Shown piece after piece: positions 1 through 7,390 of a stretch of DNA of 12,326 nt. The translations under genes were made by a program, and so were the position numbers. The stretch lies in contig JAJYDI010000048.1 in NCBI GenBank assembly GCA_021777635.1, positions 1 to 12,326 on the forward strand. The letters are read 5' to 3'. This DNA comes from Pseudomonadota bacterium (GTDB lineage Bacteria > Pseudomonadota > Gammaproteobacteria > Xanthomonadales > Rhodanobacteraceae). The notes beneath the pieces were generated by a model. The model ran no database searches, was not told the DNA's origin, and worked only from the letters and a program-made list of their open reading frames with translations. The number at the start of each line of letters is the position of its first letter. Within the stretch, counting starts at the first letter, position 1.

Positions 1-80
1 TCAACGCTCTTCGGCGCGAGGCGGTTGATGCGCACGATCGGGGTGCGGCCGATGGTGTCGGTGATGCTGTCGTGGATCAT
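1..80 (-). CDS. cysK: Cysteine synthase (O-acetylserine sulfhydrylase), N-terminal fragment
   Basis: Only the first 26 codons are inside the window; the rest lies beyond the left edge. The start ATG is at 80-78, preceded by a good GAGGGAG ribosome site about 6-8 bases upstream. The translated start contains DSITDTIGRTPIVRINRL. This matches the characteristic opening of the PLP-dependent cysteine synthases (a D-S-I-x-x-T-I-G-x-T-P-hydrophobic-V pattern), which convert O-acetylserine and sulfide to cysteine in the cytoplasm. The PLP lysine and substrate loop are outside the window, so CysK and the related CysM or cystathionine beta-synthase-like enzymes cannot be separated with certainty; the N-terminus reads most like CysK. 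It is transcribed in the same direction as phoU, but a 237-base gap makes co-transcription unlikely. Confidence 0.8.
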   Translation of the reverse strand, partial: MIHDSITDTIGRTPIVRINRLAPKSV

Positions 81-317
81 GGCGATCTCCCTCGAAGCGA
101 AAACGGTGCCGCGGCGTTCGCGGCGGAGGATCTGAGACGGATGACGGCAAAGGCGAGACGGGGCACGCGCTCAGCGCGCGTGGCGACATCGTGCGGGAAT
201 GGCAGCGCCGAAGGCCGGATCGTGGAGGCAGGCCATAGTCAAGCCTAACTCGGCCGCGCGCGCAGGCGCAAGGGTAAATGCGGACGTTTAGCCGTCCGAA
301 TGACGGCGCCCGAGTAA
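81..317. other. Intergenic region between phoU and cysK
   Basis: This stretch holds no convincing coding frame. It should contain the cysK promoter on the minus strand, but no clear -35/-10 pair stands out; a TTGACT (complement of 237-242) has no good -10 partner. A 7-bp inverted repeat, CACGCGC (164-170) with GCGCGTG (176-182) and a five-base loop, lies in the probable cysK leader. It has no T-run, so it is not an obvious terminator. The hairpins just after phoU are listed separately. Confidence 0.5.
281..307 (-). terminator. Overlapping hairpins just downstream of phoU, possible weak terminator
   Basis: Two perfect 6-bp inverted repeats share the same central bases. On the plus strand GCCGTC (291-296) pairs with GACGGC (302-307) around a five-base loop, and CGGACG (281-286) pairs with CGTCCG (293-298) around a six-base loop. 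In RNA they cannot form together. They begin 11 bases past the phoU stop, where a pst operon terminator would be expected, but the minus strand continues into CATTTACCC rather than a true T-tract. Factor-independent termination here is therefore only a possibility. Confidence 0.35.
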
Positions 318-1037
318 TCAAGCGTGCGGCTGCAGCTCCGGGCTGGCCGTGAAGTCGCCTTTCTGGCGCGCTTCGGTCAGTGGCTCGCCGGTCGCAAGAA
401 ACCAGACGTTTTCGGCGATGTTGGTGGCATGGTCGCCAATGCGCTCAAAATTCTTGGCCATGAAAAGCAGATGGGTCGCGGAAGTAATGTTGCGCGGGTC
501 TTCCATCATGTAGGTGAGTAGCTCGCGGAACAGCGCGGTGTACAGGGCATCCAGGTCGGCGTCGCGTACCCACACCTGCCGGGCCAGCTCGGAGTCCCCG
601 TCACGATAGGCTTTGAGCACGTCGGCAAGCAGACCAGAAGCGGCCTCGGCGAGCCCCGGCAGGCTGTGCACCGGTGCGATAGGCGCATTGATGTTGAGCG
701 CCATCGAGCGCTTGGCGACGTTGGCAGCATAGTCGCCAATGCGCTCGATGTCGGCGGCGATGCGCAGGGCGGCGAGGATCTCGCGCAGGTCTCGCGCCAT
801 TGGCTGACGACGGGCGAGTAGCAGCAGCACGTCATGGCTAACGCTTGCCTCGAGCTGGTCAATGGCATCGTCATTGGCGACCAAGCGCTCGGCGGCGCGC
901 GAGTCGCGGCGTTCAACGACATCGACGGCACCCTCTATCTGGGCGATGGCGATCTCGCCCATACGCACGATTTCGCCGGTGAGGCGCTTCAACTCGTCGT
1001 CGTAGCTGCGGATGATGTGGTCGCTGGAAGTGTTCAT
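318..1037 (-). CDS. phoU: PhoU, phosphate signalling and transport regulator
   Basis: This 239-residue protein matches the usual length of PhoU (about 240) and is almost wholly helical. It has the family's two repeated three-helix bundles, each with the metal-binding signature: IERIGD at 97-102 and FERIGD at 197-202, each followed by an A-x-N-[IV]-A helix. PhoU is a peripheral cytoplasmic protein. It couples the PstSCAB transporter to the PhoR sensor kinase, silencing the Pho regulon when phosphate is plentiful and limiting excess uptake. It is the last gene of the pst operon, 8 bases after pstB. Its ribosome site (GAGGA) overlaps the pstB stop codon, which suggests translational coupling. 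phoB and phoR are not in this window. Confidence 0.96.
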   Translation of the reverse strand: MNTSSDHIIRSYDDELKRLTGEIVRMGEIAIAQIEGAVDVVERRDSRAAERLVANDDAIDQLEASVSHDVLLLLARRQPMARDLREILAALRIAADIERIGDYAANVAKRSMALNINAPIAPVHSLPGLAEAASGLLADVLKAYRDGDSELARQVWVRDADLDALYTALFRELLTYMMEDPRNITSATHLLFMAKNFERIGDHATNIAENVWFLATGEPLTEARQKGDFTASPELQPHA

Positions 1038-1045
1038 GGGCGTCC

Positions 1046-1873
1046 TCAGCCGAAACGTCCGGTGATGTAGTCCTCGGTCTGTTTCTTGGCCGGTTTGGTG
1101 AAGATCATCTCAGTGTCGCCGAACTCGATCAGTTCGCCGATGTACATGAACGCGGTGCGGTCGGAGATGCGCGCCGCCTGTTGCAGGTTGTGGGTGACGA
1201 TGGCGATCGTATACTCGTTGCGAAGCTGCAAGATCAGCTCTTCGATGCGTGCCGTCGAAATTGGATCGAGCGCTGAGGCGGGTTCATCCAGCAGTAGCAC
1301 GGAAGGCTGGACCGCTATCGCACGCGCGATGCACAGACGCTGCTGCTGCCCGCCAGACAGGCTCAGCCCACTCTGGTGCAGCTTGTCCTTGACCTCGTCC
1401 CAGAGTGCGGCGTGCGCCAGTGCATTCTCGATACGGGCATCCATTTCCGACTTCGGCATCTTCTCGTAGAGGCGAATGCCGAACGCAATGTTGTCGTAGA
1501 TCGACATCGGGAACGGCGTCGGCTTCTGGAACACCATGCCCACACGCGCGCGCAGGCGGTCGATTGGATAATGCTCGTCGAGGATGTTCTCATCATCGAG
1601 CAGCACTTGACCCTCGGCTCGCTGCTGCGGGTAGAGATCGAAGATGCGATTGAGCACGCGCAGCAGGGTGGATTTGCCGCAGCCCGACGGACCAATGAAA
1701 GCGGTAACCTGCTTCTCGTAGAGCGGCAGGCTGACGTTGTTGAGCGCCTTGAAGTCGCCGTAGAAGAAGGAAAGATCCCGGATTGAGACTTTCTCCTGCC
1801 TCGATCCGACGCCGATGTTCTTCGCTGATGTCGCGGAAGTGGTCAGCGTGGAAGTGGTGGCGCGATCGTTCAT
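1046..1873 (-). CDS. pstB: PstB, phosphate ABC transporter ATPase
   Basis: This is the 275-residue nucleotide-binding subunit of the high-affinity phosphate importer; ATP hydrolysis on the cytoplasmic face drives transport through PstC/PstA. All ABC motifs are intact: Walker [10 protein letters not shown] (61-69), Q-loop Q116 in VFQKPTPFP, signature LSGGQ (172-176), Walker B VLLLDEP (192-198) and switch H228. The [18 protein letters not shown] stretch is typical of PstB rather than other ABC ATPases. The frame stays open far upstream, antisense-free but out of frame inside pstA, so the start must be chosen. ATG 1873-1871 gives the normal family length plus a short polar N-terminal extension of about 25 residues. 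The gap from pstA is 23 bases. The ribosome site is weak, so coupling to pstA translation is likely. Confidence 0.96.
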   Translation of the reverse strand: MNDRATTSTLTTSATSAKNIGVGSRQEKVSIRDLSFFYGDFKALNNVSLPLYEKQVTAFIGPSGCGKSTLLRVLNRIFDLYPQQRAEGQVLLDDENILDEHYPIDRLRARVGMVFQKPTPFPMSIYDNIAFGIRLYEKMPKSEMDARIENALAHAALWDEVKDKLHQSGLSLSGGQQQRLCIARAIAVQPSVLLLDEPASALDPISTARIEELILQLRNEYTIAIVTHNLQQAARISDRTAFMYIGELIEFGDTEMIFTKPAKKQTEDYITGRFG

Positions 1874-1896
1874 GGCGTGCCTGGGTTGCAAGAGGT

Positions 1897-2796
1897 TCAG
1901 TGCGAATGTCGGGGTGAAAAATACGAAAGTGACAGACGCGCCGCCAGCGTGATCAGCAGGGTGAATACAGTGATCAGGAGTGCGGCAGCGTAGGCGAGCG
2001 CATGCGCCGAGTCGAACGGCTCGTTGATGAATGACCAGATCACGTAGGTCAGGTAGGCCACCGGTTCGTGCGTCAGATGACCGCTCCAGACGTAGTTTGA
2101 CCAGTCGACGGTGTAGATCAGCGGCGCTGTTTCTCCCATCGAGATCGCCATTGCCAACAGCAGACCAGTCAGTACCCGGTTGCCGCAAGCGCGCAGCATC
2201 ACCTTGAAAACCACTGTCGCGTGGCCGGCGCCCAGTGCATAAGCCGCTTCGTGTAGCTCTGGCGGCACGCCGCGAAAGGCCAGTTCGGTGGTGCGCAGGA
2301 TATAGGGCGCGATCATAAGCGCCAAGGTGATACAGCCAGCCAGCATCGAAAATTGCCAGCCCATCGCCGAGACCATTGTGAGGTAGCCGAACAGACCAAA
2401 CACGATCGAGGGCACACCCACCAGTACGTCGGACAGGAAGCGCACGCTGCGCGCGAATGCGCTGCTGCGGTACTCCGAAACGTAGATGCCACCAAAGATG
2501 CCGATCGGTGCTGCCAGCAGCAGTGAACCGAAGGTCAACGACAAAGTGCCGATGATCGCGTTCTTGAGACCGCCGCTGACGCCGTTGGTGGGCCGTGTAA
2601 AAAGATCCCAACGCAGTGCGGGCAGGCCGCGGACAAGTACCATGTGCACGATATCGAGCAGCGCAAAGGCGAGCATCCCGAAGAACAGCCCGAACAGCGT
2701 CCAGCCCAGCGCGCTCCCAAGTCTGCGCCGAAGCAGCAAACCGCGGTCAATGCGCAGCGGCGTGGGGGTGCTGCGTGAGTCGGTGGCGGCAGTCAT
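1897..2796 (-). CDS. pstA: PstA, phosphate ABC transporter permease
   Basis: This 299-residue inner-membrane permease forms the phosphate channel with PstC. About six hydrophobic segments are visible, roughly at 30-52, 80-105, 123-145, 150-168, 206-228 and 266-290. The cytoplasmic EAA loop that docks on PstB is seen as [20 protein letters not shown] (183-202). The [13 protein letters not shown] segment (126-138) is characteristic of phosphate permeases. Its start codon overlaps the pstC stop as ATGA (2796-2793), a classic translational-coupling arrangement. The first 20 residues are polar and basic, as expected for a cytoplasmic N-terminus. Confidence 0.95.
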   Translation of the reverse strand: MTAATDSRSTPTPLRIDRGLLLRRRLGSALGWTLFGLFFGMLAFALLDIVHMVLVRGLPALRWDLFTRPTNGVSGGLKNAIIGTLSLTFGSLLLAAPIGIFGGIYVSEYRSSAFARSVRFLSDVLVGVPSIVFGLFGYLTMVSAMGWQFSMLAGCITLALMIAPYILRTTELAFRGVPPELHEAAYALGAGHATVVFKVMLRACGNRVLTGLLLAMAISMGETAPLIYTVDWSNYVWSGHLTHEPVAYLTYVIWSFINEPFDSAHALAYAAALLITVFTLLITLAARLSLSYFSPRHSH

Positions 2797-3755
2797 AGCG
2801 GGCTCATCTGCGAGACCAGAAGTCGCGCAACGGCGTTAACAACCACCGATATCAGCAGCAGGATCAGGCCGATTTCAGTCAGGCTGTAGACGGCCATGTT
2901 GGTCGGGTCCTGCAGCGCGCTGTCGAGCTGCGAAACCATGAAGGACGCCATGGTGGCGATCGGGCTGTAGATGTTGTGCGGCAGATAGTTGAGTGCGTTG
3001 CCGCTGACCATTAGCACGGCCATGGTTTCGCCCAGCGCGCGGCCGAGCGCCAGCGTGCTGACGCCGATCAGCGGCAGACGCAGTCGCGGCAGCACGATGC
3101 GGCGCACGACTTCGAAACGGGTCGCACCCAGCGCCAAGCCGGCCTCGCGAAGCTCGCGCGGGGTAATCATGACCGCTTCGCGCAGGTTGGCGGTGATGAT
3201 CGGCACCACCATCAGGGCGAGGACGACGCCCGAGGTTAGCAGGCCGTAGCCGGTGCGGACGGGCGGCCCGAGAAAGGGTATGGCATGGAAGGCGTCAGCG
3301 ATCACCGGATAGATGTGCTGTGTTGCAAAGGGGATCAGTACCGCGTAGCCCCAGAGTCCGAACACAACGCTGGGTACCGACGCCAGCATCTCGACGAGCA
3401 GTGCGGCGTAATCCCGCAGGCGCGACGGCACTGCCTCCGCCAGAAAGATAGCTGCGCCCAGCCCCATCGGCACTGCCAGCAGCAGGGCAATGGCCGAACT
3501 GGCGAGCGTGCCGACGATCAGAAACAGGATGCCGAAGCTGGCGCCCGGCATGATCTGCGTGCCCTTGACGGTCACCGGCTCGCCGTACTGGTTACCTAGG
3601 TTCCAGTCGTTGCCGGTCAAGAAGTGCCAGCCGTTGAAGTGCAGCGCCGGCCAAGCGTTGTAGAGCAGAAACACCAGCAGCGCGGCGATCGTCAGCGGGA
3701 TTACCGCGGCGAAACTGGCTACGAAGATGCGGAAGGTGGCGCTGGCGAGTCGCAT
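2793..3755 (-). CDS. pstC: PstC, phosphate ABC transporter permease
   Basis: This is the second inner-membrane permease subunit of the phosphate importer. I place the start at ATG 3755-3753, giving 320 residues, close to the usual PstC length (E. coli about 319). The frame is open further upstream to another ATG at 3845. That ATG has no ribosome site, lies inside the perfect 13-bp hairpin at 3832-3861, and would add 30 atypical residues. Visible features are a first membrane helix (about 8-35), a core permease domain from about 70 with several hydrophobic segments, the VPSVVFGLWGY segment (127-137), the EAA loop ELREAGLALGATRFEVVRRI (201-220), and the GRALGETMAV motif (238-247) typical of PstC. 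The ribosome site before 3755 is poor (a GGA about 9 bases upstream), so the start is probable, not certain. Confidence 0.93.
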   Translation of the reverse strand: MRLASATFRIFVASFAAVIPLTIAALLVFLLYNAWPALHFNGWHFLTGNDWNLGNQYGEPVTVKGTQIMPGASFGILFLIVGTLASSAIALLLAVPMGLGAAIFLAEAVPSRLRDYAALLVEMLASVPSVVFGLWGYAVLIPFATQHIYPVIADAFHAIPFLGPPVRTGYGLLTSGVVLALMVVPIITANLREAVMITPRELREAGLALGATRFEVVRRIVLPRLRLPLIGVSTLALGRALGETMAVLMVSGNALNYLPHNIYSPIATMASFMVSQLDSALQDPTNMAVYSLTEIGLILLLISVVVNAVARLLVSQMSPL

Positions 3756-3831
3756 GCTGAGTCCGGAACGCGAACGGAGGGGATTAGCGCCAAGTTTGCC
3801 GATCTGGTAGCACGACCGCCATACAACGGAA

Positions 3832-3861
3832 ACCGCCGCCGTCATCGCTGACGGCGGCGGT
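3832..3861 (-). terminator. Hairpin between pstS and pstC, probable transcription attenuator or mRNA stabiliser
   Basis: ACCGCCGCCGTCA (3832-3844) is a perfect 13-bp inverted repeat of TGACGGCGGCGGT (3849-3861) around a four-base loop. On the minus strand it begins 21 bases after the pstS stop and is followed by TTTCCGTTGTAT, a short and imperfect T-run. A partial terminator or 3'-stabilising hairpin at this point would give more pstS than pstCAB mRNA, matching the known need for excess periplasmic binding protein over membrane complex. Confidence 0.7.
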
Positions 3862-3882
3862 GTGTGCGCGAACGAGCGTGCC

Positions 3883-4953
3883 TCAGTGGATCTTGTTGAT
3901 CTGCGTCAAGGTCAGTTGGCGGGCAGATTTCGGCAGCGGCAGGAAGTTCACCTGTTTCAGGTATCCCATCGAGTTGCCACCGGTCGGGCTGACGGCCCAA
4001 GTCAGGAATTGCTTGATCTCCTCGGCCAACTCGGCGCTGGGCTGCTTGGCGTGCACCATCACGTATTCGTAGTTGATGATCGGATACGAATTTTCGCCAG
4101 GTGCAAAGATCATGCTGATGCGCTCGTCGCGGGGAGTCTTCGGCACCATCGCCGCTGCTGCGGCTGGAACGGTATGCTCGTCGATCATCACGAATTTGCC
4201 GGCGCGGTTCTTCAGCATCGCCTCGCCGAGGCCGTCCTTCTGCGTTTCGCTACGGAAGCTGACGCCGATGTAGGCCACCGAATAGGGGCTGTTGTGCAGA
4301 GCGGTCACCATGCCAGGATTGCCGTTGGCGCCGATCGCACCCGGTACCGAGGGCCAATTGACCGACGTGCCGTAGCCGACCTTGGTCTCCCAAGTCTTGT
4401 CGGTAAAGCTGAGAAACTGGCTGAACATGAAGGTGTCGCCACTGCCGTCGGTGCGATGCACAGCAATGATTTCGTGATGCGGCAGCGCCACGCCCGGGTT
4501 CAGCGCCTTGATCGCAGCATTGTCCCAAAACGTGATGCGGCCGTCGTACATGCCGGCGAGCACCGGACCGCTGAACTTGAGGTGCAGGTTGTTCAGGCCG
4601 GGAAGGTTGTAGTTGATCATTTGCGAGGAGATTGCCACCGGAATGTTGAGCATGTCCGGGTTTTTCTTCATTTGCGCATCGCTGAGGTATGCGTCCGAAG
4701 CGCCGAACTGGGCGATGCCTTCGATCGACTGGGCGATGCCGGTGCCGCTGCCCGTTGAAGCCGTGTTGACGCGAACGTCGGTGTGCGCTTTGGTGTAAGC
4801 AGGCACCCACAGGTTGAACAGCGGATAGAGCAGGCTGGAGCCGGTTTCCGTCAAGGTGGTCGTGGCCCAAGCAGAGCTGGTTGCGATCAGTGCGGTGGTC
4901 GCAGTGAGCAGCGCCAAGCTGAGGGCTCGGCGATGGGCGGAGCGCGTGGTCAT
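3883..4953 (-). CDS. pstS: PstS, periplasmic phosphate-binding protein
   Basis: This 356-residue protein captures phosphate in the periplasm and delivers it to PstC/PstA. It has a Sec signal peptide: a basic N-terminus (R4, R8, R9), a hydrophobic core at about 11-25, and a probable signal peptidase I site after AWA at residue 30, with no lipobox cysteine. Phosphate-contacting motifs are present: ETGSSLLYPL (36-45), NTASTGSGTGI (63-73), FGASDAYLS (83-91) and RTDGSGDTFMF (167-177), the last being the diagnostic R-x-D-G-S-G loop. Length fits the family. It is first in the pst operon, so its upstream region carries the operon promoter, for which a PhoB-like site and -10 are listed separately. The ribosome site (GGGA about 8 bases upstream) is modest. 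Confidence 0.96.
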   Translation of the reverse strand: MTTRSAHRRALSLALLTATTALIATSSAWATTTLTETGSSLLYPLFNLWVPAYTKAHTDVRVNTASTGSGTGIAQSIEGIAQFGASDAYLSDAQMKKNPDMLNIPVAISSQMINYNLPGLNNLHLKFSGPVLAGMYDGRITFWDNAAIKALNPGVALPHHEIIAVHRTDGSGDTFMFSQFLSFTDKTWETKVGYGTSVNWPSVPGAIGANGNPGMVTALHNSPYSVAYIGVSFRSETQKDGLGEAMLKNRAGKFVMIDEHTVPAAAAAMVPKTPRDERISMIFAPGENSYPIINYEYVMVHAKQPSAELAEEIKQFLTWAVSPTGGNSMGYLKQVNFLPLPKSARQLTLTQINKIH

Positions 4954-5005
4954 GGTGTCGGATCCCGAGGTCTGATGAGGGGTCGCCCGGTATTAGGGCG
5001 AGATC

Positions 5006-5039
5006 ACTATCGCACCCAAAAATGACACTCCGGTTGCAT
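5006..5039 (-). promoter_or_regulatory. Candidate PhoB-dependent promoter of the pst operon
   Basis: Read on the minus strand, a weak half-site ATGCAAC (complement of 5033-5039), a four-base spacer and a good half-site GTGTCAT (complement of 5022-5028; six of seven match CTGTCAT) are followed after exactly 10 bases by GATAGT (complement of 5006-5011; four of six match TATAAT). The 11-bp half-site phase and the 10-base gap to the -10 are the classical PhoB promoter geometry. The match is moderate. The position, 52-86 bases upstream of pstS, and the operon's function support it. Confidence 0.5.
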
Positions 5040-5060
5040 GCGCAACTCCTACCCGGAGTG
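5017..5060 (-). terminator. Factor-independent terminator of rnt
   Basis: Downstream of the rnt stop on the minus strand, CACTCCGG pairs perfectly with CCGGAGTG (5053-5060 with 5026-5033). A nested GTTGC/GCAAC stem (5033-5037 with 5042-5046) sits inside the loop and competes for the last outer base pair. The 3' arm is followed by TCATTTTTGGG, which contains a run of five Ts. It starts 17 bases after the rnt stop and would stop rnt transcripts from entering the pst operon. Its 3' arm and T-run overlap the pst PhoB-like site. Confidence 0.7.
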
Positions 5061-5077
5061 CTGCGAAAACGTAATTA

Positions 5078-5770
5078 CTATGTTGTTAATTCGTATGAAT
5101 CATTGCCCGCCATAGGAAACGCTTCTGGCGACGCTGCCATAGCGTCAGGTTGAGACAGTTCCAACTCCCGCCAGCGGTTGACCACGGCGCAAAACAGCTC
5201 GGCTGTGCGTTCGGCGTCGTATACGGCCGAATGCGCCTCGTTGGCGTTCCAGTCGAAACCCGCAGCCTGAACGGCGCGTGCCAGTACGGTCTGGCCGTAG
5301 GCGAGACCGCCGAGGGTCACCGTATCGAAGCAGCTGAAAGGATGGAACGGGTTGCGCTTGTGACCGCAGCGACGCACTGCGGCATTGAGGAAGCCGAGGT
5401 CGAAGGCCGCGTTGTGGCCGACCAGAATCGCTCGCTGGCAGCCGCTGCTGCGCAAAGCCTGGCGCACGGGCGCGAACACGTGATCGAGCGCGGCGCGCTC
5501 AGCGATCGCGCCGCGCAGCGGATGCCCGGGGTCGATGCCGGTGATTTCCAGCGCCTTGGGGTCGAGGACCGAGCCGGGAAACGGCTCCACGTGCGTGGAG
5601 ACGGTGGGTTCGAGCCGCAGGTGGCCGGCATCATCCATGGCGATCACCACGGCCGCGATTTCCAGCAGCGCATGTCGTTCGCAGTCGAAGCCGCCGGTCT
5701 CGACGTCCACCACCACGGGCAGGTAGCCGCGAAACCGCCGCGCGATGGGAGCAACGGGAGCGTCAGTCAT
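5078..5770 (-). CDS. rnt: Ribonuclease T, DEDDh 3'-5' exonuclease
   Basis: RNase T trims the 3' CCA end of tRNAs and matures 5S, 23S and other stable RNAs in the cytoplasm. With the start at ATG 5770-5768 the protein has 230 residues, slightly more than the usual 200-220. The DEDDh catalytic set is intact: D22 and E24 in VDVETGG, D124 in [14 protein letters not shown], and H180 with D185 in AHSAVYDAE. The [24 protein letters not shown] segment (143-166) is characteristic of RNase T within this superfamily. An open frame continues upstream to 5872, but those residues look non-coding. No Shine-Dalgarno sequence precedes the ATG. A -10-like TATGCT (complement of 5778-5783) ends 7 bases before it, which would give a leaderless mRNA. 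Transcription diverges from the porin gene. Confidence 0.93.
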   Translation of the reverse strand: MTDAPVAPIARRFRGYLPVVVDVETGGFDCERHALLEIAAVVIAMDDAGHLRLEPTVSTHVEPFPGSVLDPKALEITGIDPGHPLRGAIAERAALDHVFAPVRQALRSSGCQRAILVGHNAAFDLGFLNAAVRRCGHKRNPFHPFSCFDTVTLGGLAYGQTVLARAVQAAGFDWNANEAHSAVYDAERTAELFCAVVNRWRELELSQPDAMAASPEAFPMAGNDSYELTT

Positions 5771-5832
5771 GCCCGGAAGCATAGCAGTGGCCGTCCGCCG
5801 GCCTGCCCACCGCGCATCACTGGCGGGTGCGA

Positions 5833-5872
5833 CTGTCATCGTGCTGTCATCTGGCGCACACACGAGTGTCAA
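5833..5872 (+). promoter_or_regulatory. Tandem Pho box (PhoB operator) of the porin gene
   Basis: CTGTCAT occurs exactly twice, at 5833-5839 and 5844-5850, separated by four bases. This is a full 14-of-14 match to the PhoB half-site pair. The 11-bp phase continues with a poor half-site, CGCACAC (5855-5861; three of seven), and a good one, GTGTCAA (5866-5872; five of seven), giving four half-sites in register. Tandem PhoB dimers on the same DNA face are a known arrangement at strongly phosphate-regulated promoters. The site lies 114-153 bases upstream of the porin ATG. Confidence 0.9.
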
Positions 5873-5882
5873 TTTTGGCCGA

Positions 5883-5888
5883 CATCAT
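5883..5888 (+). promoter_or_regulatory. Candidate -10 element of the porin promoter
   Basis: CATCAT (four of six match TATAAT) starts exactly 10 bases after the last Pho half-site at 5872. This is the spacing at PhoB-activated sigma-70 promoters, where the Pho box replaces the -35. It would place the transcript start near 5895 and give a leader of about 90 bases. Confidence 0.5.
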
Positions 5889-5985
5889 GCGCGGGCCTAA
5901 CGGCAGCTTAACCCTCATCCAAAATCAGATCGAACGCAGACGGTTGAGCGTTGCATCCCCATTCCATCCCGGCCGGAGCCTCGTC

Positions 5986-7305
5986 ATGCGCAACAAACTT
6001 CTCACCGCCGCCATCGCTGTCGTGCTGGGCACGGTCAGCCTCAGTGCGCAAGCGGACTCGCTCAGCGACATCTTCACCCCGGTTCACGTCGATGGTGAGC
6101 TGCGCACGTATTACTTCAGCCGCCTGTTCGGTGCTCCCAACACCACCGACGCCAACGCCCTCGCGGTCGGCGCACTGATCAACTTCCGCAGCGGCAACTT
6201 CGCCAACGGCTTCAGCCTCGGCGGCAGCTTCCTCACCGCCAACTCGCTGGGCACGCAGTCGGGTAACCCGGCCGCAATCGACACCACCCTGATGGGTCCG
6301 ACCAATTCAATCAGCTCGCTGGGCCAGGCCTACCTGCAGTACCAGAACGACTGGATGCAGGTGCGCGCCGGCTACCAGTACCTCAATACGCCGTGGATGG
6401 GCAGCAGCGACTCGCGCGTGCTGCCCGCCTCGTACAACGCCGTCTCGGCGGTGTTCAAGCCAAGCAAGGGCTGGGACATCTTTGCCCTGCGCAGCTTTGA
6501 GTGGAAGGGTCGCACCGCAAGCGGCTACTACAACGACAACCTGTATTACCCGCCGACCTACCGCGGCGACTCGTCATACGGCGGCATCGGCGGACTGCCG
6601 GCCACGGCCACGCAGGCCAACGGTGCCTGGGCGCTGGGCACCGCTTACGCCACCGGCGGCTTCAAAGCGCAGGCGTGGTACTACGATTTCCGCCAGTTCG
6701 CGCGCATGGGCTACGTCGACGGCAGCTACACCTTCAAGACCGGCACTGGCTTCGATCCCTTCATCGCCGCGCAGTACGTCACCGAGAGCGGTGGGTCGAA
6801 CAACAAGCTGGTCAGCAATAACGTCGCCCTGTTCGGCGTCGCCGGCACGCGCATCAAGAACAACACCTGGGGCACCGACGTCGGCGTCAACATCCCCAAC
6901 GGCAGGTTCGAGGTCGGCTACAACAAGATCGCGCAGGAGGCCGGCGCGGTCGGCAACGGCGCGCTGATCTCGCCCTACACCGCCGCGTACGCCACCGATC
7001 CGCTGTATACGACCTCGATGATCCGCGGTCTGGTCGAGCAGGGCCCGGGCCACGCCTGGAAGGCCAAGCTGACCTACAGCTTCCTTGACAACCACTTGGT
7101 ACTGATGACCTCCTACGCCAGGTACACGACGATCCAGCGCGGCAACAGCCACAACCTCTACGTCGACCTGACCTACAACTTCGACGGTTATCTCAAGGGC
7201 TTGTCGGTACGCGACCGCTGGGAGCGCGCGATTGGCGGCGTCGGTCTCAACCCGGGCAACGGCTCGTTCACCTACAACCGCGTGATGATCGACTACAAGT
7301 TCTGA
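5986..7305 (+). CDS. OprD-like outer-membrane porin, predicted phosphate-starvation inducible
   Basis: This 439-residue protein starts at ATG 5986 with a GGAG ribosome site 8 bases upstream. An open frame extends upstream to 5827 but crosses the Pho box and is not coding. Residues 1-23 form a signal peptide ending in SAQA. The mature protein has alternating aromatic/polar beta-strand segments and ends in YNRVMIDYKF with a terminal phenylalanine, the signature of BAM-assembled barrels. The opening strand DGELRTYYFSRLF, internal AQAWYYDF and late LKGLSVRDRWE fit the OprD-like porin family, including epsilonproteobacterial relatives. It does not look like PhoE or the OprP/OprO phosphate porins. 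The substrate cannot be read from sequence, but the upstream Pho box and neighbouring pst operon suggest phosphate or phosphorylated compounds. A strong terminator follows. Confidence 0.85.
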   Translation: MRNKLLTAAIAVVLGTVSLSAQADSLSDIFTPVHVDGELRTYYFSRLFGAPNTTDANALAVGALINFRSGNFANGFSLGGSFLTANSLGTQSGNPAAIDTTLMGPTNSISSLGQAYLQYQNDWMQVRAGYQYLNTPWMGSSDSRVLPASYNAVSAVFKPSKGWDIFALRSFEWKGRTASGYYNDNLYYPPTYRGDSSYGGIGGLPATATQANGAWALGTAYATGGFKAQAWYYDFRQFARMGYVDGSYTFKTGTGFDPFIAAQYVTESGGSNNKLVSNNVALFGVAGTRIKNNTWGTDVGVNIPNGRFEVGYNKIAQEAGAVGNGALISPYTAAYATDPLYTTSMIRGLVEQGPGHAWKAKLTYSFLDNHLVLMTSYARYTTIQRGNSHNLYVDLTYNFDGYLKGLSVRDRWERAIGGVGLNPGNGSFTYNRVMIDYKF

Positions 7306-7356
7306 GGCGCATCCGCGCAACGCTCATCGCAAGGGAGCCTCGCTCCACGGACGGCG

Positions 7357-7390
7357 AAACGGCGGGCGCAACAGGCCCGCCGTTTGTTTT
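7357..7390 (+). terminator. Strong factor-independent terminator of the porin gene, shared with nth
   Basis: AAACGGCGGGC (7357-7367) pairs perfectly with GCCCGCCGTTT (7375-7385) around a seven-base loop, giving an 11-bp stem followed by GTTTT (7386-7390). It lies 52 bases after the porin stop and abuts the end of the convergent nth gene, so it probably also acts on nth transcripts, though less efficiently because the minus-strand side continues into CGCCGTCC. Confidence 0.9.

Noticed and set aside
130..147. A Pho-box-like pair upstream of cysK (complement of ATGACGG at 141-147 and ATCTGAG at 130-136)
   Set aside because: Only one half-site is good; the other matches four of seven, and cysK has no expected link to phosphate control. 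Chance is the simpler explanation.
1..321. A 106-codon open frame on the minus strand spanning the phoU-cysK gap
   Set aside because: It overlaps the cysK start in another frame, is low-complexity Arg/Pro-rich, and is best explained by GC-rich antistop bias.
1874..2611. An extended N-terminus for PstB running upstream into pstA
   Set aside because: The frame is open by chance out of frame with pstA. The extra residues are Arg-rich and unlike ABC transporters, and PstB has its normal length from ATG 1873.
3862..4758. A 298-codon plus-strand frame opposite pstS
   Set aside because: It is antisense to a well-conserved gene and its protein has the His/Val/Arg-rich character of a reverse-frame shadow.
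6574..7320. A 248-codon minus-strand frame opposite the porin
   Set aside because: It is repetitive Val/Ala/Asp/Gly-rich antisense of an intact beta-barrel gene, with no start signal or recognisable domain.
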